From assembly GCF_000571935.1 (NCBI RefSeq), contig NZ_ATAX01000023.1, positions 1 through 64,000 of the forward strand: a stretch of 64,000 nucleotides of DNA. The letters are read 5' to 3'. The notes beneath the pieces were generated by a model that was not told the DNA's origin, made no database searches, and worked only from the letters and a program-made list of their open reading frames with translations. Shown here piece by piece: positions 1 to 8,598 of the stretch. This stretch comes from Ruminococcus flavefaciens 007c. Lineage in GTDB: Bacteria; Bacillota; Clostridia; Oscillospirales; Ruminococcaceae. The translations under genes were made by a program, and so were the position numbers. The first letter of the stretch is position 1; each line of letters opens with the position of its first letter.

Positions 1-627
1 GAGACCTGCCTTGCTCCATGCGTCAAAGTGTGCCGAAACGGTAACGCTGTCCTTCATGTAGTTTGTGGTATTGTTGCGTGAACCGCTTGAAGTGCGGACG
101 CTCCAGTACTGCGGGAATGTCTTTGTACCCTCGATGGAAGGCTGATTGTAACGCATAGACTTGCGTATCTTGTAGGTCCTTCCGTCGATGGTTGCAGTAC
201 CGAAATTGTCTACGCCGTCATTTCCGGGTGGCTCCCAGTCGCCCCAGCCCTCAACTATGTAGTACTCCATAAGGGGATTTCTTGTCCAGCCGTAAATACA
301 CATATACGAGTTACCGCGGGGAGTGTACTCAACGTCATAGGAGAGCACGATGTCGCCCAGAGCCTTGTAATTGATCTTCTGTGAGTCATAGTTCTTACCC
401 ATACGGGCAAGGAAGTTCTCGATACCGCTCCATGAGCAGGTAAAGGAACCTGCACTGGGCTTCATGGAAACCGTACCTGTATAGTTCTGATTCCACATCT
501 CCCAGTCGTATCCGCCTACGTTGCCTTTTTCCTGCTGGTCATCGGCATAAGCGGAAAGAGCTGCAGGCATACTTGAAGCGATAATAAATGCTGAAAGCAG
601 CCCGCTGATTATTTTCTTTGTTTTCAC
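1..627 (-). CDS. GH11 endo-1,4-beta-xylanase, N-terminal part (runs off left edge)
   Basis: Reading the minus strand from a GTG at 625-627 gives 209 codons open to the window edge. An AAAGGAGTG ribosome site lies just upstream. Residues 1-28 are a signal peptide (KTKK, hydrophobic core, AYA end). From about residue 37 comes a GH11 xylanase fold, with the nucleophile Glu121 in the motif PLMEYYIVEGW. The acid/base Glu and any later modules lie off-window. GH11 enzymes cleave internal beta-1,4 bonds of xylan outside the cell. Hand alignment with the GH11 module of the gene at 6071 shows only about 17 differences over roughly 178 residues, so this is a recent paralogue. It is divergent from the GH43/CE1 gene at 1130 across a 500-base control region. 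Sure of family; full architecture unknown. Confidence 0.93.
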   Translation of the reverse strand, partial: MKTKKIISGLLSAFIIASSMPAALSAYADDQQEKGNVGGYDWEMWNQNYTGTVSMKPSAGSFTCSWSGIENFLARMGKNYDSQKINYKALGDIVLSYDVEYTPRGNSYMCIYGWTRNPLMEYYIVEGWGDWEPPGNDGVDNFGTATIDGRTYKIRKSMRYNQPSIEGTKTFPQYWSVRTSSGSRNNTTNYMKDSVTVSAHFDAWSKAGL

Positions 628-1129
628 TTAAATCACTCCTTTGTTTAATTAAGCAATGTCATGATTTTAGCAATCCCCTGAAGAGGCACAATTCCTCTCC
701 CTTTTTTTATCTGTTTATATTATAATACATATAAATAATATAAATCAAGTCAAAATTTGTGCTGTTTATATATAATAGCTAAAAATTGCGTGACGTGTTG
801 AACACAGAATGAAAAATATAATCATAAAAAGAGCTTATTATAATACATCATTTCACTTTATCTTTCAACCCACTTTTTGAAGAAAAGGTGGATAAAGTAC
901 GGAAAAACGGTTTTTTCATTAGTTGGAAAATATAATTATGATATCCGTAGCGCAAAAATGTTATTAATAGTAGAAAAAATACCATTTATGTCATAATAGT
1001 GGTATAAATATTCAAGCTGGCGCAATTATAATTTAGGTAATATAAAGAAATATGTGTATTTTGTATAAGTTTTTACAAAATGCACAACACAAGAAGGGTA
1101 AAAAAATCTAAAAAAATGGGGGCAGACTT
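628..1129. promoter_or_regulatory. Divergent control region between the GH11 gene and the GH43/CE1 gene
   Basis: About 500 bases of AT-rich non-coding DNA that must hold promoters for both flanking xylan genes. Toward the right, TGGTATAAA at 1000-1008 is a plausible extended -10 element for the gene at 1130, without a good -35, which would fit activator dependence. A GCAATTTTT motif on the minus strand (781-789) and GCAATTAT near 1022 resemble the GCAATT repeats upstream of 9689. No gene or structured RNA was recognised here. Confidence 0.5.
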
Positions 1130-4126
1130 ATGAAAAAAATTGTCTCACTCGTGGCTGCTGCGGCTTTGACTATACCCGCTGCGGTCTTCACTCCGTCTGC
1201 ATTGACAAATGCGGACAATCCCTGCATCCAGACCATTTACAGTACCGATCCGGCGCCTATGGTGTACGATGATACGGTCTATGTGTATACGGGCAGGGAT
1301 GAGGACAACGCAAGTAACTATGTAATGCCTGACTGGCACTGCTATTCATCCAAGGATATGCAGAACTGGACAGATCATGGCACGATGCTCTCATGGGACA
1401 GCTTCTCATGGGGCAATAAGAATACTGCGTGGGCCTCACAGTGCATTGAGCGCAACGGAAAGTTCTACTACTACGTTACTCTTGAGTGCAACAACGGCGG
1501 TGGACGCGGCATAGGCGTTGCTGTTGCCGATTCACCAACAGGGCCTTTCAAAGACGCTCTCGGCAAGCCACTCTGCGGTCCAAGCTGGGAGTACATCGAT
1601 CCTACGGTATTTATCGATGATGGCCAGGCATGGCTCATGTTCGGAAATCCGAGTTGCTACTACGTTAAGCTTAACGAGGACATGATAAGTACCAGCGGCG
1701 GGATAAAGAAATTCGACATGAATCAGTCGACTTTCGGTCCCAGCAAGAACGGCAGTTCTTACATTGAGGGTCCGTGGTTCTATAAGCGCAATGATCTTTA
1801 CTATCTTGTATTTGCTGCGTTCTACGGAAATGACGGCAGCGAAAGCATAGGTTATTCCACATCGTCTTCTCCCACAGGTCCGTGGAAATACGGCGGACAG
1901 GTGATGAAAGCAGGCGGTTGTTATACAAATCACCCCGGTGTTATCGACTTTAAAGGACATTCGTACCTGTTCTACCATGACGCGAGCCTTCCGGGAGGCG
2001 GCAGCTTCACAAGAAGCGTATGCGTAGATGAGTTCAACTACGGCTCAGACGGTTCGATACCTACTATTTCGCCTTCAAAGACAGGTCCCAAACAGCTTCA
2101 GAGCCTTGATCCCTACAAGCGCGTTGAAGCTGAGACCATGTCTTTCTCAAAGGGTATAAAAACAGAGGCCTGCAGCAACGGCGGCATGAATATCGGCATG
2201 ATCGAGGACGGCGACTATATCAAGGTCAGCGGTGTTGATTTCGGCAGCGGTACAGATAAGTTCACTGCAAGCGTCTCTTCAGATTCTGACGGAGGCAATA
2301 TCGAGCTCTATCTCGACGGCCTCAACGGTAAAAAGATAGGTACCTGCAAGGTTCCCGGAACCGGCGGATGGCAGGAATGGAAGGAAGTTTCCTGCGATGT
2401 CAGCGGAGCAAGCGGAGAGCATGATCTCTACTTCAAGTTCACAGGCGGCAGCAGCTACCTACTCAATGTTGACTGGTGGAAGTTCGGCGACGGCAGTGAG
2501 CCTGTCACAGTTACAACTACCACATCTTCACCTGTAAATGTTACTACGACCACTTCTCCTACAGTCCCCGAAACTGGAAATTATATCCTGTACAGTTCCT
2601 TCGAGAGCGGAGATGACGGCTGGGAAGGCAGAGCAGGCGGAAGTGTTGAAGTATCTTCAAAGGCTTCTCTTGCAGGAAGCAAGTCCCTTTACTGCTCCGG
2701 CAGATCGGAGGCATACCAGGGTGCTGCTGTTTCTGTTGACGGCAAGCTCAAAGCAGGTGAGAGCTACAGCTTCAGCGCTAATGTGATGTACGATACAGGA
2801 AAGGACAGCGATACCTTCCACCTGACCATGCAGTATGACCTGAACGGCGAAACAAAGTACACAAAGATAGCTACCGGTCAGCCTATGAAGGGCAAGTGGG
2901 TACAGCTGGCAAATACCAATTTCCAGATACCTTCGGGTGCTGAGAAGATCTACATATATGTTGAGACAGACAAGAGCACTCCCAGCTTCTATGTTGATGA
3001 AGTAAAGGTAGCAAAGGCTGGTACGTCGATAGCAGGCGCTGAGGGCGGACAGTTCATTCTCGGCGATGTGAACTCTGACGGCTGCATAAATTCTCTTGAT
3101 ATGATAAAGGCAAGAAAGCTCCTCCTTTCACAGAATAAGGATGCTACACTGGAGAAGCTTGCCGATATTGACAGAAGCACCGCTTTCGAGGTAAATGACC
3201 TCGTACTTATCCAGCAGTACATTCTTGGTAAGGTTACGACCTTCCCAGACAATACTCCCGAGCCTCCTCCGAGTGATTTTATTTACGAGGCGAATAAGAA
3301 GTATGTTACGGCTCCTGACTCTCCCGGGAATAGTTATTTCGACTCATGCTCACAGCAGGGAAAGGTAACGAAGGAGACCTATAACGGCATCAGAGGCTCC
3401 AAGTCGCTGTATGTTTATACACCTTACAACTATGATCCCGGCAAGAAGTACAACATATTCTATCTCATGCACGGAGGAAACGAGAACGAGAATACTCTGT
3501 TCTTCCAGAATGATACCATGATCCAGAATATGCTCGACCACATGATAATGAACGGCGAGCTTGAGCCGCTTATCGTGGTAACTCCTACATTCAACGGCAG
3601 CGGCAGCTCAGCTCAGAACTTCTATGAAGAGCTCCGTCAGAGCGTTATTCCGTTCGTTGAGGGCAAGTATTCAACATTTGCCGAGAATACCACAGCCGAG
3701 GGCATTGCTGCTTCCAGAATGCACAGAGCTTACGGCGGTTTCTCTATGGGTGCAGTTTCCACATGGGCTGTATTCAAGAACGATCTTGATATCGTTGGCT
3801 ACTTCATGCCTCTCAGCGGCGATCACTGGGATGCAAATTCTCCTGACGCCAAGGCACAGGATCTGGCTAACGCTGTTCATAAGTTCGGTCTGAATCCTAA
3901 TCAGTACTTTATCTTTGCTGCTACAGGTACAAAGGATATGGCTCAGCCTAACATCGGACCTCAGATAGAGGCCATGAAGAAGCTGGATGAGTTCATATTC
4001 ACCTCGGATTTCTCGAAGGGTAACTTCTACTACTTCGAGGGACCTGGCAACGATCATTGGTGGGCTCACGTCAGACACTATGTATATAACGCACTCCCGT
4101 ATTTCTTCCATGAATCAGGTCAGTGA
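1130..4126 (+). CDS. Secreted GH43-CBM6-CBM22-dockerin-CE1 bifunctional xylan-debranching enzyme
   Basis: 998 residues, ATG preceded by GGGGGC. Order: signal peptide (1-28); GH43 module (about 35-320) with Asp40, Asp157 and Glu213 as the expected catalytic triad (STDPAP, YIDPTV, IEGPW); CBM6 (about 328-452); Thr-rich linker (457-480); CBM22 (about 485-630); type I dockerin (643-705, first loop DVNSDGCINSLD, weaker second loop); and a C-terminal CE1 esterase (about 740-998) with GFSMG around Ser872 and His976 in NDHWW. GH43 members are mostly alpha-arabinofuranosidases or beta-xylosidases. CE1 members are feruloyl or acetyl-xylan esterases. Together they would strip arabinose or xylose and ester side groups. 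The dockerin should plug it into a cellulosome scaffoldin. An internal dockerin between two enzymes is unusual. The exact substrate of each module is inferred. Confidence 0.93.
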   Translation: MKKIVSLVAAAALTIPAAVFTPSALTNADNPCIQTIYSTDPAPMVYDDTVYVYTGRDEDNASNYVMPDWHCYSSKDMQNWTDHGTMLSWDSFSWGNKNTAWASQCIERNGKFYYYVTLECNNGGGRGIGVAVADSPTGPFKDALGKPLCGPSWEYIDPTVFIDDGQAWLMFGNPSCYYVKLNEDMISTSGGIKKFDMNQSTFGPSKNGSSYIEGPWFYKRNDLYYLVFAAFYGNDGSESIGYSTSSSPTGPWKYGGQVMKAGGCYTNHPGVIDFKGHSYLFYHDASLPGGGSFTRSVCVDEFNYGSDGSIPTISPSKTGPKQLQSLDPYKRVEAETMSFSKGIKTEACSNGGMNIGMIEDGDYIKVSGVDFGSGTDKFTASVSSDSDGGNIELYLDGLNGKKIGTCKVPGTGGWQEWKEVSCDVSGASGEHDLYFKFTGGSSYLLNVDWWKFGDGSEPVTVTTTTSSPVNVTTTTSPTVPETGNYILYSSFESGDDGWEGRAGGSVEVSSKASLAGSKSLYCSGRSEAYQGAAVSVDGKLKAGESYSFSANVMYDTGKDSDTFHLTMQYDLNGETKYTKIATGQPMKGKWVQLANTNFQIPSGAEKIYIYVETDKSTPSFYVDEVKVAKAGTSIAGAEGGQFILGDVNSDGCINSLDMIKARKLLLSQNKDATLEKLADIDRSTAFEVNDLVLIQQYILGKVTTFPDNTPEPPPSDFIYEANKKYVTAPDSPGNSYFDSCSQQGKVTKETYNGIRGSKSLYVYTPYNYDPGKKYNIFYLMHGGNENENTLFFQNDTMIQNMLDHMIMNGELEPLIVVTPTFNGSGSSAQNFYEELRQSVIPFVEGKYSTFAENTTAEGIAASRMHRAYGGFSMGAVSTWAVFKNDLDIVGYFMPLSGDHWDANSPDAKAQDLANAVHKFGLNPNQYFIFAATGTKDMAQPNIGPQIEAMKKLDEFIFTSDFSKGNFYYFEGPGNDHWWAHVRHYVYNALPYFFHESGQ

Positions 4127-4144
4127 TTACTGAAATTGAAGGAC

Positions 4145-4171
4145 GGCTCACTGTGAATTTCACAGTGAGCC
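4145..4171 (+). terminator. Perfect hairpin after the GH43/CE1 gene
   Basis: A 12-base-pair perfect stem (GGCTCACTGTGA and its complement) with a 3-base loop begins 18 bases after the stop codon. No long T-run follows, so it may act as a weak terminator or a 3' mRNA-stabilising hairpin. Confidence 0.6.
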
Positions 4172-4254
4172 TGTTCTGGGATATGAGAATGGTAGAATAG
4201 TTCATAATTATGTGATATAATTTAGGGGAGATCTTATTTGAGAGGTGTTAGTAC

Positions 4255-5004
4255 ATGAGTGATTATACTGAAAAATATATTTCATCACATCTTTTTCTCA
4301 AGCGTGAGGAAGGATTTGAGCACGCTCCTTTTGACCGTGAAATAGCCTGTTATGAAAGCATATGTTCGGGCAATATCGAGCTCGTTAAGGTCTTTGCAAC
4401 TCCGCTTTGCAGCGAAGGCTACGGAATTTTAAGCAAGGATCCGCTCAGGAATTTAAAATACCATTTTGCAATTTCGGCGGCTCTTATCGCACGTTTTTGC
4501 ATCAACAGCGGCATGACTCTGGAGGAGGCCTACAACCTCAGTGATATTTATATCATGAAATCCGATGAGTGCCGTACCGAAGCAGAGGTGCACGCTGTCC
4601 ATCAGGAGATGATAGAGGGGTATACCCGCCATATGAGAAGAGTCCGCAACAGCGGTATCTACTCGAAGCAGATCGTCCGCGCCCTGGACTACATAAGCGA
4701 TCATCTCCACGGCAAGATAATGATCGAGGATGCCGCTGCATACCTCAAGATCAGTCCTGCTTATCTTTCAAGGCTTTTCAAGGCTGAAACGGGCATAGCC
4801 TTCAGTAATTATGTCAGCAAGACAAAAGCTGAAGAGGCTGCAAATCTGCTTACCTTCTCGGAGTATACCGATTCCGAGATAAGCAATCTTCTGGGCTTCA
4901 GCTCACAGAGCTACTTTATAAAAATATTCAAAAAATATCTGGGAGTTACTCCGAAGGAGTACAAGAAGCGTTATAAATTCCCTGATTTTTCAAAAGAAAA
5001 ATAA
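4255..5004 (+). CDS. AraC-family transcriptional regulator (1)
   Basis: 249 residues, start ATG 10 bases after a GAGAGGTG site. The C-terminal ~100 residues (about 140-240) are a double helix-turn-helix AraC domain, ending in the usual GFSSQSYFIKIFKKYLGVTPKEYK signature. The N-terminal ~130 residues form a helical sensor-like region with no cupin motif visible and no membrane segment, so it should be a cytoplasmic one-component regulator. It sits between two xylan-degrading genes and is flanked by hairpins on both sides, so it is probably a separate transcript. Control of the neighbouring xylanase genes is an inference from position; its ligand is unknown. Confidence 0.88.
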   Translation: MSDYTEKYISSHLFLKREEGFEHAPFDREIACYESICSGNIELVKVFATPLCSEGYGILSKDPLRNLKYHFAISAALIARFCINSGMTLEEAYNLSDIYIMKSDECRTEAEVHAVHQEMIEGYTRHMRRVRNSGIYSKQIVRALDYISDHLHGKIMIEDAAAYLKISPAYLSRLFKAETGIAFSNYVSKTKAEEAANLLTFSEYTDSEISNLLGFSSQSYFIKIFKKYLGVTPKEYKKRYKFPDFSKEK

Positions 5005-5010
5005 TGAACT

Positions 5011-5035
5011 TTATCCCCCGCACTGCGGGGGATAA
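5011..5035 (+). terminator. Rho-independent-type terminator after AraC (1)
   Basis: An 11-base-pair perfect stem (TTATCCCCCGC with its complement) around a 3-base loop, 7 bases after the stop codon, followed by CATTTTATG. Confidence 0.75.
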
Positions 5036-5102
5036 CATTTTATGCAGATATCATAAAAATACCAATTTTGACAATAAAATAATATATTTTTAGGCCTCAA
5101 AG

Positions 5103-5111
5103 TGGTATAAT
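5103..5111 (+). promoter_or_regulatory. Extended -10 promoter element for AraC (2)
   Basis: TGGTATAAT matches the extended -10 form TGnTATAAT, about 80 bases before the chosen start. The only TTGACA nearby (5068-5073) is 32 bases upstream, too far for normal spacing, so the promoter may rely on the extended -10 or an activator. Confidence 0.5.
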
Positions 5112-5189
5112 TTACACAATCGGTAACATACACAGTTGATAAAGGGTAATGTATCTGCCAAAAATATTACAGAAAACGGAGAGTTGACA

Positions 5190-5981
5190 ATGATCATCAA
5201 TAATGTTGGCTTTGACCACTGCCATGATGCAGACTTTTTTATTGACAGACCTGACGGCAGCGGAGATTATCTGCTCCTGCTGGTCAGAAGTGCGGCGGTT
5301 TTTGAGATTAACGGCAAAGAGACCGTTACTCCTGCAGGTTCGGTATTTATTTATCCAAAGGGAAGACCGCAGCGTTACCGCTGTGTTCCGTACAACGTGT
5401 TTGAAAATGACTGGGTGCATTTTGATTTCGTCAGTCCCGATGAGGAGGAAGAATTCCTCAGCATGGGCATACCCATGGAAACTCCCGTGCAGATGTCGCT
5501 GGAGTTCCTAAGCTACTGCGTAAAATCCATTGCTTATGAAAAGTATTCGGACAATCCCTGCAGCGCAGAGACTTCCGACCTTTTTATGAAGCTCATGTTT
5601 ATAAAGATCCGTGAAAGAGCACTTAATAAAGTGGCCGGCAGGAGAAGCACTCAGTTTGAGCTGATTTCTACTGTGCGCAACAAGATATACAGCCGTCCCT
5701 ACGAGCAGCGCAATGTGGACAGCACTGCTCATGAAGTGCGGATGAGCCGCTCGGCTTTCCAGCACGCTTATAAAAAGCATTTCGGAATGACTTTTATAGA
5801 GGATCTTGTCCGCAGCAGAGTTAGCTATGCAAAAATGCTTCTTTCCACTACTAATATGAATATAAATGACATTTCCACAAGCAGCGGTTATCACAGCTAT
5901 GTTCACTTTGCAAGGCAATTCAAGGAACAGACGGGAGTTACGCCGTCTGAATACCGCAAAAAGGCACAGAGTGTAACGTGA
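5190..5981 (+). CDS. AraC-family transcriptional regulator with cupin-type sensor (2)
   Basis: 263 residues from the ATG at 5190, chosen because GGAGAG lies 7 bases upstream; an in-frame TTG at 5136 has poorer support. The N-terminal ~130 residues look like the AraC-type beta-barrel ligand-binding domain (pattern GDYLLLLVRSG-like, then PAGSVFIYPKGRPQRY). The C-terminal ~100 residues carry two helix-turn-helix motifs, finishing with GYHSYVHFARQFKEQTG and TPSEYRKK. It lies directly upstream of the XynD-like gene in the same direction, with about 90 bases between, and may activate it when xylan sugars are present. This is inference from position and family. Confidence 0.9.
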   Translation: MIINNVGFDHCHDADFFIDRPDGSGDYLLLLVRSAAVFEINGKETVTPAGSVFIYPKGRPQRYRCVPYNVFENDWVHFDFVSPDEEEEFLSMGIPMETPVQMSLEFLSYCVKSIAYEKYSDNPCSAETSDLFMKLMFIKIRERALNKVAGRRSTQFELISTVRNKIYSRPYEQRNVDSTAHEVRMSRSAFQHAYKKHFGMTFIEDLVRSRVSYAKMLLSTTNMNINDISTSSGYHSYVHFARQFKEQTGVTPSEYRKKAQSVT

Positions 5982-5986
5982 GGCGG

Positions 5987-6013
5987 CCGCCCGAAATGAG
6001 TCGGGGGCGCTGC
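5987..6013 (+). terminator. Possible GC-rich hairpin between AraC (2) and xynD-like gene
   Basis: GCCCGA and TCGGG(GG)C can pair around a short loop in an unusually GC-rich stretch just after the regulator's stop codon. No T-run follows; it may be only a partial terminator. Confidence 0.35.
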
Positions 6014-6038
6014 GTTGCAATGATGTATAAATAATACA

Positions 6039-6052
6039 GTGACCACGGTCAC
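6039..6052. promoter_or_regulatory. Palindrome GTGACC-AC-GGTCAC upstream of xynD-like gene
   Basis: Two perfect 6-base inverted arms separated by 2 bases lie about 20 bases before the start codon. It could be an operator or a small hairpin near the ribosome site; no factor can be named. Confidence 0.35.
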
Positions 6053-6070
6053 GGAATGAGAGGGCTGATT

Positions 6071-8479
6071 ATGAAAAAGAGCATATTCAAGCGTTATGCT
6101 GCTGCTGTCGGTTTAATGGCTTCAGTTCTTATGTTTACCGCAGTACCGACAACGTCAAATGCTGCTGATGACCAGAAAACAGGTAAGGTCGGCGGATTTG
6201 ACTGGGAAATGTGGAATCAGAACTATACCGGTACAGTTTCTATGAATCCGGGCGCAGGTTCATTTACCTGTTCGTGGAGCGGCATTGAGAACTTCCTTGC
6301 CCGAATGGGTAAGAATTATGACGACCAGAAGAAGAACTATAAGGCTTTCGGTGACATCGTGCTTACATATGATGTTGAGTACACTCCCCGCGGAAACTCA
6401 TATATGTGTATTTACGGCTGGACAAGAAATCCCCTTATGGAATACTATATCGTTGAAGGCTGGGGCGACTGGGAGCCACCCGGAAATGACGGCGTAGACA
6501 ATTTCGGTACAACAACTATCGACGGAAAAACATATAAGATACGCAAGTCCATGCGTTACAATCAGCCTTCTATCGAGGGAACAAAGACATTCCCGCAGTA
6601 CTGGAGCGTCCGCACTACAAGCGGTTCACGCAATAATACTACAAACTATATGAAGGATCAGGTCTCTGTTACCAAGCATTTTGACGCATGGAGCAAGGCA
6701 GGTCTTGACATGAGCGGTACTCTTTATGAGGTATCACTTAATATCGAAGGCTACAGATCAAACGGTTCTGCCAATGTCAAGAGCATATCCTTTGACGGCG
6801 GTATTGATATTCCCGATCCCGAGCCGATAAAGCCTGACGAGAACGGCTACTATCTCAAGGAAGATTTTGAGTCCGGCGAAGGAAACTGGAGCGGACGCGG
6901 ATCTGCAAAGGTCAAGTCAAGCTCGGGCTATGACGGAACGAAGGGCATCTTTGTTTCAGGCCGTGAAGATACATGGAACGGCGCTTCCATAAACCTCGAT
7001 GAACTTACATTCAAGGCAGGAGAGACTTACAGCTTAGGTACTGCTGTTATGCAGGACTCCGAGTCATCTGTTGACTTCAAGCTTACTCTTCAGTATACAG
7101 ATGCTGACGGCAAAGAGAATTATGATGAGGTAAAGACTGTTACTGCTGCAAAGGGACAGTGGGTAGACCTTTCAAATTCTTCATATACGATACCTTCGGG
7201 CGCAACAGGACTTGTTCTCTATGTTGAGGTGCCTGAGAGCAAGACAGACTTCTATATGGACGGCGCTTATGCTGGCGTTAAGGGCACAAAGCCTCTTATC
7301 TCCATTTCTTCTCAGTCTGTTGATCCGCCTGTTACAGAGCCTACAAATCCCACAAATCCTACCGGTCCTTCGGTTACGAAGTGGGGTGATGCAAACTGTG
7401 ACGGCGGTGTAGACCTCAGTGATGCTATATTTATCATGCAGTTCCTTGCTAATCCGAATAAGTATGGTCTTACAGGAACTGAGACAAATCATATGACCAA
7501 TCAGGGAAAGGTCAACGGAGATGTCTGCGAGCATGGTTCGGGACTTACCGGAGACGATGCTGTTTCCATCCAGAAGTACCTCATCCGTGCCATCAGCGAG
7601 CTTCCAGAGTCTTATCTCGAAGGCCACGATCCTTCAAAGACAACGACCACCACAACAAGGATCACTACTACAACTACAACTACCACAACGACTACAACAT
7701 CGAAGACAACGACAACTACTACCACAACTTCTCCCGCAATGCACGGCGGTTACAGAGATCTTGGTACTCCTATGAATACAAGTGCTACAATGATCTCCGA
7801 TTTCCGTACAGGCAAGGCAGGCGACTTCTTTGCATCCGACGGATGGACCAACGGCAAGCCTTTCGACTGCTGGTGGTACAAGCGTAATGCTGTTATCAAT
7901 GACGGCTGTCTCCAGCTGAGCATTGACCAGAAATGGACAAATGACAAGAATCCCGACTGGGATCCCCGTTATTCCGGCGGTGAGTTCCGTACAAATAATT
8001 TCTATCACTACGGATACTACGAGTGCTCAATGCAGGCTATGAAGAATGACGGTGTTGTATCATCGTTCTTCACCTATACAGGTCCGTCTGACGATAACCC
8101 GTGGGATGAGATCGATATCGAGATCCTTGGCAAGAACACTACACAGGTTCAGTTCAACTATTACACAAACGGTCAGGGAAAGCATGAGAAGCTGTACGAC
8201 CTCGGCTTTGATTCTTCTGAGGCTTATCATACATACGGCTTTGACTGGCAGCCGAACTACATCGCATGGTATGTAGACGGCAGGGAAGTTTATCGTGCTA
8301 CTCAGGATATTCCCAAGACCCCCGGAAAGATCATGATGAACGCATGGCCCGGACTTACAGTTGATGACTGGCTCAAGGCATTCAACGGAAGAACTCCTCT
8401 TACAGCTCACTATCAGTGGGTTACATATAATAAGAACGGTGTTCAGCACAGCAGTCAGGGACAGAACCCCTGGGGTTGA
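6071..8479 (+). CDS. xynD: Secreted GH11 xylanase-CBM22-dockerin-GH16 lichenase (XynD-like)
   Basis: 802 residues from the ATG at 6071, which has AGAGGG 8 bases upstream; an earlier ATG at 6056 lacks a good site. Order: signal peptide (1-32, ends SNAA); GH11 (about 40-245; nucleophile Glu124, acid/base Glu226 in NIEGY); CBM22 (about 260-405); Pro/Thr linker; type I dockerin (about 437-513; loops DANCDGGVDLSD and a second repeat with a long insert); a Thr-rich linker (about 523-554); and GH16 (about 565-790) with DEIDIE (Glu680 nucleophile, Glu684 acid/base). It should cut xylan and mixed-linkage beta-1,3-1,4-glucan. This order matches R. flavefaciens XynD as I recall it. The dockerin implies cellulosome attachment. 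The GH11 module is nearly identical to that of the gene at 1-627. Confidence 0.95.
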   Translation: MKKSIFKRYAAAVGLMASVLMFTAVPTTSNAADDQKTGKVGGFDWEMWNQNYTGTVSMNPGAGSFTCSWSGIENFLARMGKNYDDQKKNYKAFGDIVLTYDVEYTPRGNSYMCIYGWTRNPLMEYYIVEGWGDWEPPGNDGVDNFGTTTIDGKTYKIRKSMRYNQPSIEGTKTFPQYWSVRTTSGSRNNTTNYMKDQVSVTKHFDAWSKAGLDMSGTLYEVSLNIEGYRSNGSANVKSISFDGGIDIPDPEPIKPDENGYYLKEDFESGEGNWSGRGSAKVKSSSGYDGTKGIFVSGREDTWNGASINLDELTFKAGETYSLGTAVMQDSESSVDFKLTLQYTDADGKENYDEVKTVTAAKGQWVDLSNSSYTIPSGATGLVLYVEVPESKTDFYMDGAYAGVKGTKPLISISSQSVDPPVTEPTNPTNPTGPSVTKWGDANCDGGVDLSDAIFIMQFLANPNKYGLTGTETNHMTNQGKVNGDVCEHGSGLTGDDAVSIQKYLIRAISELPESYLEGHDPSKTTTTTTRITTTTTTTTTTTTSKTTTTTTTTSPAMHGGYRDLGTPMNTSATMISDFRTGKAGDFFASDGWTNGKPFDCWWYKRNAVINDGCLQLSIDQKWTNDKNPDWDPRYSGGEFRTNNFYHYGYYECSMQAMKNDGVVSSFFTYTGPSDDNPWDEIDIEILGKNTTQVQFNYYTNGQGKHEKLYDLGFDSSEAYHTYGFDWQPNYIAWYVDGREVYRATQDIPKTPGKIMMNAWPGLTVDDWLKAFNGRTPLTAHYQWVTYNKNGVQHSSQGQNPWG

Positions 8480-8528
8480 TAAAACGCAATAATTGAAGCT
8501 TAGGCAATTTTCTTCCATTATATAATAA

Positions 8529-8596
8529 GCAGGGCAGTACAAATGTACTGCCCTGCTTGCATAAAAGCGGTTGCACATCATGCAGCCGCTTTTATG
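8529..8596. terminator. Two consecutive hairpins between convergent xynD and AraC (3)
   Basis: First a 13-base-pair perfect stem (8529-8556, GCAGGGCAGTACA and complement). Then a long stem (8561-8596, ATAAAAGCGG... with its complement) whose A/T ends make it work in either direction. The second probably also terminates the minus-strand regulator, whose stop codon is at 8599. Confidence 0.75.
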
Positions 8597-8598
8597 AT

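Noticed and set aside
5508-6020. 170-codon minus-strand ORF opposite AraC (2)
   Set aside because: Covered by a clear regulator gene on the plus strand.
7634-7740. ACA/ACC-rich repeated DNA resembling a short array
   Set aside because: Encodes the Thr-rich linker in the XynD-like protein; not a CRISPR or mobile repeat.
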